Shown here one piece after another: positions 7,925 to 14,056 of a DNA stretch of 23,749 bases. Numbering within the stretch: position 1 is the first letter of the stretch; each line of letters opens with the position of its first letter. This DNA comes from CAVEFW01 sp964579575 (GTDB lineage: Bacteria > Actinomycetota > Coriobacteriia > Coriobacteriales > Eggerthellaceae), in contig CAZOGL010000023.1 of assembly GCA_964579575.1 (NCBI GenBank), forward strand, positions 1 through 23,749. The letters run 5' to 3'. The position numbers were made by a program, and so were the translations under genes. The notes under the pieces are model-generated. The model was not told the origin of the DNA and did no database searches. It worked only from the letters and a program-made list of their open reading frames with translations.

Positions 7925-7961
7925 TGCAAGCTTGCATGCTTGTATATGCGCTGCATGCAAG
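7925..7961 (+). repeat. Nested palindromes in the leader of the LuxR-type gene
   Basis: TGCAAGCTTGCA at 7925-7936 is a perfect 12-bp palindrome. It overlaps a second inverted repeat, CTTGCATGC (7931-7939) with GCATGCAAG (7953-7961), spaced by 13 bases. The three copies of CTTGCA/TGCAAG can fold into two mutually exclusive hairpins or act as repeated half-sites. They end about 10 bases before the ribosome binding site of the regulator gene. Confidence 0.5.
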
Positions 7962-7988
7962 GCGACCACGGGAAGGAAGTGCCTGCAT

Positions 7989-9587
7989 ATGAGAAGCCAG
8001 TCATCGCTCGTCTCGCCGATGTACACCGGCGTGTCGCTGCTTTTGTCTTGGATCTACTTGGTTTTTTACGCCAGCACGGCAGGCATCGAGGCGTCGGCGC
8101 CGGTGTCTCTTATGTCTGCGAGCTACATGGCAAGCGCCATCGTCATGTCGGTCACGGTCCTGGTCATTGCCTTCGCGCCCATCGACCGCAGGGCGTTTCT
8201 CACGACAAAAGCCGTCAAGATCGTCACACCGTTGGGGCTTTCATGCTCAACGTCGCTGCTTATAGGCGGCAGCATTGCGCAAAGCGTCGCCTTGCTTCTT
8301 GTCGGCGGCATGCTGACGGGTGTCTTCTCTGGCATCATGGCCCAACAGTGGGTGTTTGCGTACAGGCGCGTGAGTCTCAAGAGTTCCATCTGCAGCTTCC
8401 CCGCGCTCATGGTCATGGCTGTGGGCGTGTGCATGACGGTCATGTACCTGCCGCGCTGGGTGCTTTATGTTGTGGCTGTGGCCTTGCCAATCGTCTCCGA
8501 GTTCATGTTCCACTGGGTGCGTCTGGAACTCTTCACAGAGATAAGCGTCGAGGTCGGGCCCAAAGACAAGCCGCTCAACTTCCTGTTGTTGCTCTTGCCC
8601 ATAACGCTGTGCTATCTGGCCAGCGGCTTTTTGGATTACTTCTCTGACGAGAGCTACTACACCTTCGCGTTCTACGCGTTTTGCGCGTTCGCCCCCTTCG
8701 TGGCGGCAAGCATTTATGCCTTCGTGGTCGAGCGCAAATCGGTCGCGCATTCCGTGACCATCCCTGTGTCTTTTCTCGTTGTGATGATGGTTCCCCTCTT
8801 CAGCATGCATAGCTATCTTCCCACGGCACAGTTCATATCCATAGGGGAACTGGGGCTTGAGGTGGTCATCTTCATCGTGGCGGTGGCGTTTTCCGAGTTC
8901 TTCAGCTTGAGCTCGCTCAAGGTGTACGCGCTGGTACGCACCTGCGCCATGCTGTTCAACAGCGTGGGTTGGTATGCGGCCGAGTTCATAGAGAGCAGCT
9001 ACAGCCAGATTGCATCGATGCAGACGTCGCTGCTGGTAGTCTTTACCGGCATCGAGGTCTTGACTGTGGCGCTGATTGTAGCCATCGTCAAAGCCCAGAA
9101 GAGCGTGGTCGCGGAAGCTGCAAACGATGTGGCTGACAGCGATGTTGCCAGCGCAGGTGGTGTCGGCGCAGGTGCTGTAAAAGATGGCGACGTTACGCGC
9201 TCAGCGGGTCACAAAGTTGCTGGTGACGACGGTGCTACTTCGGGCGATATGCAGCCGCCGGCAACGAGCATGGCCGCGGTTGCAGACAACGCTGCAGTAA
9301 GCGATGCGACCCAGGTTGCGGCTGCTGCAGGTTTGGATGCCGCGCAGGTCCAGCAGTTGCTCTTCGAGCGCTGCTGTAGCGACGTGGCACATGACTTCGA
9401 GCTCTCCAGCCGCGAAACCGACGTCTTGGCGCTGCTCGCGCGCGGGTATTCTGCCACCCGCATCCAAAAGGAGCTCTACATAGCGGCCGGCACCGTCAAT
9501 TACCACACGCGTAACATCTACGGCAAGTTAGGGGTTCACTCGAAGCAGGAGGTCATCGACCTCATGACCGATCGCATGCGCGGGTAG
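7989..9587 (+). CDS. Membrane LuxR-family transcriptional regulator
   Basis: The protein has 532 residues when started at the ATG at 7989, chosen because GGAAGGAAG precedes it at 7-8 bases; the ATG at 7932 has no such site and lies inside the palindromic leader. Residues 1 to about 370 are hydrophobic and contain roughly 10-12 membrane spans. A linker of about 95 residues follows, very rich in Ala, Gly, Asp and Val (AEAANDVADSDVASAGGVGA onward). The C-terminal 62 residues are a standard LuxR/GerE helix-turn-helix: LSSRETDVLALLARGYSATR, then GTVNYHTRNIYGKLGVHSKQ. Eggerthellaceae encode many such membrane LuxR proteins beside catabolic or transporter genes; the regulator of dopamine dehydroxylase in Eggerthella lenta is of this type. 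Here it faces the MFS-amidohydrolase-MFS unit, so it probably senses the substrate at the membrane and activates that unit. Target and ligand are inferred. Confidence 0.92.
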   Translation: MRSQSSLVSPMYTGVSLLLSWIYLVFYASTAGIEASAPVSLMSASYMASAIVMSVTVLVIAFAPIDRRAFLTTKAVKIVTPLGLSCSTSLLIGGSIAQSVALLLVGGMLTGVFSGIMAQQWVFAYRRVSLKSSICSFPALMVMAVGVCMTVMYLPRWVLYVVAVALPIVSEFMFHWVRLELFTEISVEVGPKDKPLNFLLLLLPITLCYLASGFLDYFSDESYYTFAFYAFCAFAPFVAASIYAFVVERKSVAHSVTIPVSFLVVMMVPLFSMHSYLPTAQFISIGELGLEVVIFIVAVAFSEFFSLSSLKVYALVRTCAMLFNSVGWYAAEFIESSYSQIASMQTSLLVVFTGIEVLTVALIVAIVKAQKSVVAEAANDVADSDVASAGGVGAGAVKDGDVTRSAGHKVAGDDGATSGDMQPPATSMAAVADNAAVSDATQVAAAAGLDAAQVQQLLFERCCSDVAHDFELSSRETDVLALLARGYSATRIQKELYIAAGTVNYHTRNIYGKLGVHSKQEVIDLMTDRMRG

Positions 9588-9661
9588 GGAGCCCGCTTGC
9601 GGTCTGCTTGTAGGCTCCTATCTTCAGCATGACCGATCGCATGCGCGGGTAGGAAGCCCGC
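9563..9661 (+). repeat. 34-bp direct duplication covering the 3' end and stop of the LuxR-type gene
   Basis: Positions 9563-9596 and 9628-9661 are identical at 33 of 34 bases (one G/A change), with a 65-bp offset. The first copy holds the last seven codons, the TAG stop and a small GCGGGT/GCCCGC hairpin. The second copy repeats all of it downstream, including a free mini-frame beginning ATGACCGATCGC and ending TAG. Confidence 0.9.
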
Positions 9662-9711
9662 ACGTAGGGTTGCGCTGCAATTGGATGCCGGTGTCCTCGA
9701 TTGATGATTTC

Positions 9712-9768
9712 GCGGCGTGAGCATCGCCTGTTTCGCGGTTTGCGTATCGATGCTCACGCCGCTTTTTA
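9712..9768 (+). terminator. Strong Rho-independent terminator between luxR-type gene and feo cluster
   Basis: A perfect 15-bp stem, GCGGCGTGAGCATCG (9712-9726) with CGATGCTCACGCCGC (9748-9762), a 21-base loop, then TTTTTA. It ends luxR-type transcription about 120 bp past the stop. It abuts the end of the convergent minus-strand iron cluster, so the same stem may help stop that transcript, though the minus-side T-run is poor. Confidence 0.85.
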
Positions 9769-9954
9769 TCACTCGTTTCGCGAATGCGTATCACTGGGTA
9801 TGCTCGGAGAGCAGCCTTCACAATGCGCGCAACAATTCTTGGCGTTGTGGCACGAGGAGCACGCGCCCTTGCCGCGGTTTTTCCACAACGATCTGATTGT
9901 ATAAACCGCGATGAGGGCGATGATGACCAAAACCAGAAGCGTACCTAAAGTCAT
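9769..9954 (-). CDS. FeoB-associated Cys-rich membrane protein
   Basis: A 61-residue protein; the ATG at 9954 follows GGAGGAGG. One N-terminal membrane span (TLGTLLVLVIIALIAVYTI) is followed by a basic stretch (RSLWKNRGKG) and a Cys cluster, CSSCHNAKNCCAHCEGC, then a polar tail. This is the pattern of the small FeoB-associated Cys-rich membrane proteins found downstream of feoB in many anaerobes. They are thought to sit at the inner face of the membrane and may bind Fe(II) or Fe-S, but their role is unproven. It is the last gene of the feo unit, 236 bp after feoB, with an 18-bp repeat array in between, so co-transcription is likely but not certain. Confidence 0.85.
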   Translation of the reverse strand: MTLGTLLVLVIIALIAVYTIRSLWKNRGKGACSSCHNAKNCCAHCEGCSPSIPSDTHSRNE

Positions 9955-10016
9955 GAGGAACCTCCTCCAAATTCAAACGGTATATCAACATATTGCAAAC
10001 GCCCCAAGCAACCTTG

Positions 10017-10088
10017 CACGAGCAAGCGCTCTTGTATGAGCAAGCAGCTTTGCTCGAGCAAGCGCTCTCACACGAGCAAGCGCCCGCG
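10017..10088. repeat. 18-bp tandem repeat, four copies, between feoB and the Cys-rich gene
   Basis: GAGCAAGC begins at 10020, 10038, 10056 and 10074, exactly 18 bases apart, with looser similarity through each unit (CACGAGCAAGCGCTCTTG style). A minus-strand frame reads through it as ALAR-like repeats but has no start signal, so I treat it as non-coding. Confidence 0.85.
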
Positions 10089-10111
10089 CCGAATGGCTCC
10101 GACGTGGGCGC
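10080..10111 (-). terminator. Possible weak terminator or hairpin after feoB
   Basis: GCGCCCGCG (10080-10088) pairs with CGTGGGCGC (10103-10111), 9 bp with one G-T pair and a 14-base loop. On the minus strand it is followed only by TTGCT, so termination would be partial and the Cys-rich gene could still be read. Confidence 0.35.
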
Positions 10112-10154
10112 TTTGGCTAAGACAAGCTGTCTAATTGCAGAGCAGTTAGGGCAG

Positions 10155-10216
10155 TTGCACTAGGCCTCGGCTACTACCGTCACCATTGCACTAGGCCTCG
10201 GCTGCTACCGTCGCCG
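10155..10216. repeat. 31-bp tandem duplication covering the feoB stop codon
   Basis: Units 10155-10185 and 10186-10216 differ at 3 of 31 bases, all A/G changes. The 10186-10216 unit encodes the last codons and TAG stop of feoB; the other is a copy just past the stop. The copy carries its own mini-frame on the minus strand, ATG-GTG-ACG through GAG-GCC-TAG, matching the FeoB tail VAAEA almost exactly. Confidence 0.9.
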
Positions 10217-12778
10217 TTGCACGCTTGCGCTTGGCAGGATTGGGACGGAACAGCATGTAGAGGAAGAACACCACCAAAGCTATTGCCACGACGGTCCAGC
10301 ATCCAAACCCAACCTCGCCACAGATCAGCCCGCCGATTTGGAAGATCCAAAGAGCCACGACGTATGCCACGCCGCACTCCCAGCCGATGGCGGCCCAGAA
10401 CCACTTGCGGTTGTTCATCTCGCGCCTGATGGTGCCCATTGCAGCGAAGCAGGGGGCGCAAAGCAGGTTGAATGCCAGCAACGAGTAGCATGCCAACGGA
10501 GTGAGGGCAGCCTGCAGGCTGGCGTACCAACCAGCATCGCCCGCGTAGAGCACGCCGTAGGTGCTTACCACGTTCTCCTTGGCGATGAGGCCAGTGATCG
10601 TGGCAGCGGTGGATTGCCATTCGCCCCATCCAAGCGGGGAGAAAATCCATGCCAGGGCACCGCCGATGATGGCCAGAATCGAGTCGTTCTGGTCTTCGAC
10701 TACGCCGAATCCATCGGGGCCGAAGCCGTAACTGGAGATAAACCACACGACGATGGTGGCCAGCAAGATGATGGTGCCTGCCTTCTTGATGAACGACCAA
10801 GCACGCTCCCACATGCTGCGCAACAGGGCGCCTATGGTGGGCAAGTGGTATGCGGGAAGCTCCATCACAAACGGAGTGGCATCGCCTGCGAAGAAGCGGG
10901 TCTTCTTAAGAATGATGCCGGAGCAGATGATCACGGCGATACCCAGGAAGTAGGCGCTGGGGGCGACCCACCATGCACCGCCGAACACAGCACCGGCGAA
11001 CAGCGCCACGATAGGCATCTTGGCACCGCAAGGAATAAACGTGGTGGTCATAACGGTCATGCGGCGGTCGTTTTGGTTCTCGATGGTGCGCGATGCCAAC
11101 ACGCCGGGCACGCCACAGCCGGTGCCGATAAGAATCGGGATGAACGACTTACCAGAAAGGCCGAACTTGGAGAACACCCTGTCGAGGATGAATGCAACAC
11201 GCGACATATAGCCGCAATACTCGAGGAACGCGAGCATGAAGAACAACACCAGCATCTGCGGCACGAAGCCCAATACGGCGCCAACGCCAGCGACGATACC
11301 ATCGAGCACGAGGGCCTGCACCCAATCGGCCGCATCGATAGATACCAGCCAGTTTTCCACAATCTTCGGGATGCCGGGTACCCAGATGCCGTAATCGGAC
11401 GGATTGACCTCGGGCACTTCGAGCGCTTCCTCGTAGGTATCGGCATCGACCACCACGCGCTCGTTCTCGCCAGTCTCGTCGTCATATGCGTCGTAGTAAG
11501 CCACGAGCTTAGTCGACTTAGCCTGGGTTACGAAGTTCTCCGAGGTGGGGTCAATGCCAGCCTCTTCGGCTGCGCCCTCATAGGCCTCGATTGCGCTTTG
11601 CGCATCCTCGTAGGCGCCGACAGCGTCGTCATACTCTTCGCCGCCGCCAACCAAGAACCAGCCGTCACCGAACACGCCGTCGTTGGCCCAATCGGTTGCA
11701 AAGGTTCCCACGGTGGTTACCGAGATGAAGTACACGAGAAACATGACCACGGCAAAGATCGGCAAAGCCAGCCACCTGTTGGTTACCACGCGGTCGATCT
11801 TGTCGGAGGTGGTCATCACGTTCTTGGGATTGCGTGCGTAACAGCTGCCGATGATTGAGGTGATGAACTCGTAGCGGCCGTTGGCGATAACCGACTCGGA
11901 GTCGTCGTCGTAGGTCTTCTCAATGTCAGCGATGATATTCTCGAACCCGGACATGAGTTCCTTGGCATCCACACCCTCGCCCAGCTGCTCGGGGGCCTTC
12001 TCGTCACGTTCGAACATCTTGACAGCGAAGTATCTCTTGAAGGTGGGATCGACCGATGCGGGAAGCGCGGTCTCGATGGTGCTGAGCGCCGCCTCCACAT
12101 CCTCGGCAAACCTATGCGGAACGACCGGAGCCTTGCCGTCGTTGGCCGCATCCACAGCCTTGGCAACCAAGTCGTCTACACCGGTGCCTTTCATAGCCGA
12201 AATCGAAACGACCTCGCAACCAAGTTGCTTGGAAAGCTCGGCGCAGTCGATCTTGTCGCCGTTCTTCTTCANNNNNNNNNNNNNNNNNNNNNNNNNNNNN
12301 NNNNNNNNNNNNNNNNNNNNNNNNNNNNNNNNNNNNNNNNNNNNNNNNNNNNNNNNNNNNNNNNNNNNNNNCAACCAAGTTGCTTGGAAAGCTCGGCGCA
12401 GTCGATCTTGTCGCCGTTCTTCTTCACGATGTCGCACATGTTCACGGCCAACACCACGGGGATGCCCAGCTCGAGAACCTGCGTGGTAAGGTAGAGATTG
12501 CGCTCGAGGTTGGTGCCATCGACGATGTTCACGATCGCGTCGGGCTTCTCCTCCACCACGTAGTTGCGAGCGATAACCTCTTCCAACGTATACGGGGAGA
12601 GCGAATAGATGCCCGGCAGGTCGATGATGGTAATGTCGTCGTGGCCCTTGAGCTTGCCGCCCTTCTTCTCCACGGTAACGCCTGGCCAATTGCCAACGTA
12701 TTGGTTGGAGCCGGTGAGTCTGTTGAACAACGTGGTCTTACCGCAGTTCGGGTTTCCCACGAGAGCTATAGTAGCCAT
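10191..12778 (-). CDS. feoB: Ferrous iron transporter FeoB, intact once an assembly gap is closed
   Basis: FeoB imports Fe(II) across the cytoplasmic membrane using a regulatory G domain. The ATG at 12778 follows AAGGAAGGA. The G domain shows G1 GNPNCGKTT (8-16), G3 DLPG (53-56), G4 NMCD (113-116) and G5 SAMKGTG. Nucleoside recognition (gate) blocks follow: YCGYMSRVAFILDRVFSKFG, then FIPILIGTGCGVPGVLASRT, and FIPCGAKMPIVALF. A large acidic extracytoplasmic insert of about 100 residues (GGGEEYDDAVGAYEDAQSAI onward) follows the first span. The frame is broken by 100 Ns at 12272-12371 flanked by identical 55-bp copies; removing 155 bp leaves 2433 bp, exactly 811 codons (810 residues). The C-terminus ends in a basic tail without a Cys cluster; the separate Cys-rich protein downstream may serve instead. 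Confidence 0.95.
12217..12426. other. Scaffold gap with falsely duplicated 55-bp flanks inside feoB
   Basis: 100 Ns at 12272-12371. The 55 bases before the gap (12217-12271) are identical to the 55 bases after it (12372-12426). Two contigs ending in the same 55-mer were joined with a fixed-size gap instead of being merged. The feoB frame closes exactly when the Ns and one copy are dropped. Confidence 0.95.
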
Positions 12779-12891
12779 ATAGTCGTTTTCCTTCCTTTCT
12801 CAAAATCGAATCGGAGCTTTATAACCCCGCCATGTCAGCCGGCTTCTTGCAGCATCGAAGCTAGCATGGCGATTATTCTTAGCGCACTCCA

Positions 12892-12934
12892 ATTTGTTTG
12901 CCTAAGATTTGTTTGCCTAAGCTAACCTTTAGGT
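12892..12934 (-). promoter_or_regulatory. 15-bp tandem repeat and DtxR/IdeR-like iron box before feoB
   Basis: ATTTGTTTGCCTAAG occurs twice head to tail (12892-12906 and 12907-12921) without a mismatch. The second copy runs into CTAACCTTTAGG, and the 19-mer at 12912-12930, read on the minus strand as AAAGGTTAGCTTAGGCAAA, matches 14 of 19 bases of the DtxR-family consensus TTAGGTTAGCCTAACCTAA. Each repeat unit brings one GCCTAA half-site. It lies 134 bp before the feoB start and after a terminator-like hairpin, so feoB may have its own iron-controlled promoter here. Confidence 0.5.
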
Positions 12935-12935
12935 C

Positions 12936-12958
12936 AAAAAAAATGGCTTGCAGCCAAT
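12936..12958 (-). terminator. Short terminator-like hairpin after the second feoA
   Basis: On the minus strand TGGCT-GCA-AGCCA is followed by an eight-T run (A-run at 12936-12943), about 14 bases past the feoA stop. The stem is only 5 bp, so it may attenuate rather than stop transcription into feoB. Confidence 0.5.
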
Positions 12959-12971
12959 GCAGGCATCGAGC

Positions 12972-13196
12972 CTACTCGACCTCTACCATTTCGGCATCGC
13001 CCTTGCGAAGCGAAAGCTCGTAGCCCCTGATGGTGAACTCCACCGGGTCTCCGAGCGGGGCGACCTTGCGGATGAAGATCTCGCACCCTTTGGTGATGCC
13101 CATGTCCATAATCCTGCGCTTGATGGCGCCAGAACCGTTGAGTTTGACGACCTTGACCGTCTCGCCCTTCTTGGTGTCCCTCAGCGTTCTTGTCAA
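12972..13196 (-). CDS. feoA: FeoA-family SH3-like protein (feoB-proximal)
   Basis: The protein has 74 residues from a TTG start at 13196, chosen because AAGGAGG lies 9 bases upstream; the longer frame to 13262 has a basic, non-FeoA N-terminus and would bury that site. FeoA is a small cytoplasmic SH3-like protein that works with FeoB in Fe(II) uptake. Family marks are VVKLNGSGAIKRRIMDMGIT (the RRL.DMG.. core), then GCEIFIRKVAPLGDPVEFTI, and RGYELSLRKGDAEMVEVE at the end. Length is normal. It lies 193 bp before feoB and 190 bp after the other feoA. A TTG start may keep its level low. Confidence 0.92.
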   Translation of the reverse strand: MTRTLRDTKKGETVKVVKLNGSGAIKRRIMDMGITKGCEIFIRKVAPLGDPVEFTIRGYELSLRKGDAEMVEVE

Positions 13197-13276
13197 CTCC
13201 CTTATCCTCCTTGTTGTGATTCTCGTGACTTTCGTCTTTTGCTTGAATTGTCTATTTGTCAATATTGAAACGCATC

Positions 13277-13329
13277 ATGCCATGCCGTGTGGGCGTGCCT
13301 GCGCATGGCCTGCTCACACGGTACGGCAT
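13277..13329 (-). other. Long hairpin between the two feoA genes
   Basis: ATGCC-ATG-CCGTGTG (13277-13291) pairs with CACACGG-TAC-GGCAT (13315-13329). The 15-position stem has one mismatch and one wobble in the middle, and the loop is 23 bases. On the minus strand it is not followed by a clear T-run. A TTGACA motif lies a little further downstream, but no matching -10 was found. It may set relative levels of the two FeoA proteins. Confidence 0.45.
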
Positions 13330-13386
13330 CGAACACGTTTGCAACCAGCGTTCGGAACGCGCTGCGAGGTGCGTCCCTGGTTAAAC

Positions 13387-13596
13387 CTAGACCATGATGG
13401 CCCGCGCGAGATCGTATCCTATGGCGATCCTCGAACCCTTCACGTTGACGATGGTGTTCTTGCCCGAGCGGGAAACCACAGTGATGGGAGCACCGGGCAC
13501 AAATCCCAAGTCTTCGAGATGCGCGTGCAGCTTGGCATCGCCCGTGATTCGCTTCACGTGGTACTTGCCGTCCTGCTTGATCTCTGCGAGCACCAT
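13387..13596 (-). CDS. FeoA-family SH3-like protein (promoter-proximal)
   Basis: The protein has 69 residues from the ATG at 13596, which follows GGAAGGAG by 6 bases; a start at 13617 would sit upstream of that site. It has the FeoA fold: VKRITGDAKLHAHLEDLGFV, then PGAPITVVSRSGKNTIVNVK, then GSRIAIGYDLARAIMV. It is clearly different in sequence from the second FeoA of the cluster. Double FeoA ahead of FeoB is common in anaerobic Firmicutes and Coriobacteria; one may regulate the FeoB G domain and the other may scaffold, but this is not settled. It is the first gene of the cluster after the promoter near 13770. Confidence 0.92.
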   Translation of the reverse strand: MVLAEIKQDGKYHVKRITGDAKLHAHLEDLGFVPGAPITVVSRSGKNTIVNVKGSRIAIGYDLARAIMV

Positions 13597-13622
13597 TTCG
13601 AACTCCTTCCCAACCAAAAGCC

Positions 13623-13694
13623 GTCAGCACGTGTGTTTGCGCTTGCATGCGTGCTTGCGTCAGCATGTGTGTTTGCGCTTGCATGCGCGCTTGC
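13623..13694. repeat. 36-bp tandem repeat in the leader of the feo cluster
   Basis: Units 13623-13658 and 13659-13694 differ at 2 of 36 bases, and each contains two looser 18-bp halves with TTGC motifs (GTTTGCGCTTGCATGC). It lies between the promoter and the first feoA ribosome binding site, so it is transcribed as 5' leader. Confidence 0.88.
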
Positions 13695-13757
13695 ATTTGC
13701 GTTTGCCGCAACCACTACTTCCGACATTGTCTCTACTCCTCTGTCTTTACGCCGTGA

Positions 13758-13786
13758 ATGTTAGACAAGGAAAACTTGAATGTCAA
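13758..13786 (-). promoter_or_regulatory. Sigma70-type promoter of the feo cluster
   Basis: Minus strand: -35 TTGACA at 13786-13781, a 17-bp spacer, -10 TAACAT at 13763-13758. The -35 is perfect and the spacing ideal. Transcription would begin near 13750 and give a leader of about 155 bases that includes the 36-bp repeat. A 16-bp palindrome lies 39 bp upstream of the -35. Confidence 0.7.
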
Positions 13787-13824
13787 CCGTCGCAAACTTT
13801 TTTCTCAACAATTCTCCGACAAAC

Positions 13825-13840
13825 GTTACCCATGGGTAAC
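13825..13840. promoter_or_regulatory. Perfect 16-bp palindrome between feo and upp
   Basis: GTTACCCATGGGTAAC reads the same on both strands. It lies 39 bp upstream of the feo -35 box and about 215 bp before upp. The size and symmetry suit a dimeric repressor such as a TetR-type protein; no such gene is in the window. It does not resemble an iron box. Confidence 0.55.
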
Positions 13841-13897
13841 TTAGCGGCCATGCGACGATTTTTACGTTTTGGGCCAACGTCTCGCAGAAGTAATTGT

Positions 13898-13940
13898 CGC
13901 CAAATAATGCACCCCAAACTACCGCCAAAAAATGCGCCCC
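13898..13940 (+). repeat. Pair of 18-bp direct repeats upstream of upp
   Basis: CGCCAAAWAATGCRCCCC occurs at 13898-13915 and 13923-13940, 16 of 18 bases alike, 25 bp apart. A -10-like TATTAT follows at 13969-13974 without a good -35. The pair may be an operator for the upp-uraA unit. The rest of 13841-14056 shows no gene. Confidence 0.6.
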
Positions 13941-14056
13941 GAGCCCTTCGTTTGTACAGACGCTGGAGTATTATGTTTCGCAGTGCAATCGAGCCTTCCA
14001 CTAGGGAGGTGCGAACTCTGCGCCAGAATATTTCCGCGTTCTCGAAAGGACTCCCA

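Noticed and set aside
9201..9506. Minus-strand ORF opposite the LuxR C-terminus
   Set aside because: It is a shadow of the Ala/Gly-rich linker and HTH domain.
10017..10088. Possible CRISPR array
   Set aside because: Units are 18 bp without unique spacers between conserved repeats, and no cas genes are present. The 18922-19034 array was rejected as CRISPR for the same reasons.
10338..11858. Long open frame on the plus strand opposite feoB
   Set aside because: It is antisense to well-supported FeoB sequence and its His/Gly/Arg/Asp-rich translation is a typical GC-rich shadow. The same holds for 6377-7498 opposite MFS 2 and for 5752-6426 opposite the amidohydrolase.
10191..12778. feoB as a pseudogene or two split genes
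   Set aside because: The break is explained by Ns plus duplicated 55-bp flanks. The corrected frame is continuous.
13259..13711. Minus-strand ORF with a MQAQTH-type repeat
   Set aside because: It is the translation of the 36-bp leader repeat and then overlaps feoA in another frame. It has no ribosome binding site.
13394..14056. In-frame N-terminal extension of upp
   Set aside because: It runs antisense through the first feoA and the feo promoter. Standard length and the ribosome binding site put the start at 14057.
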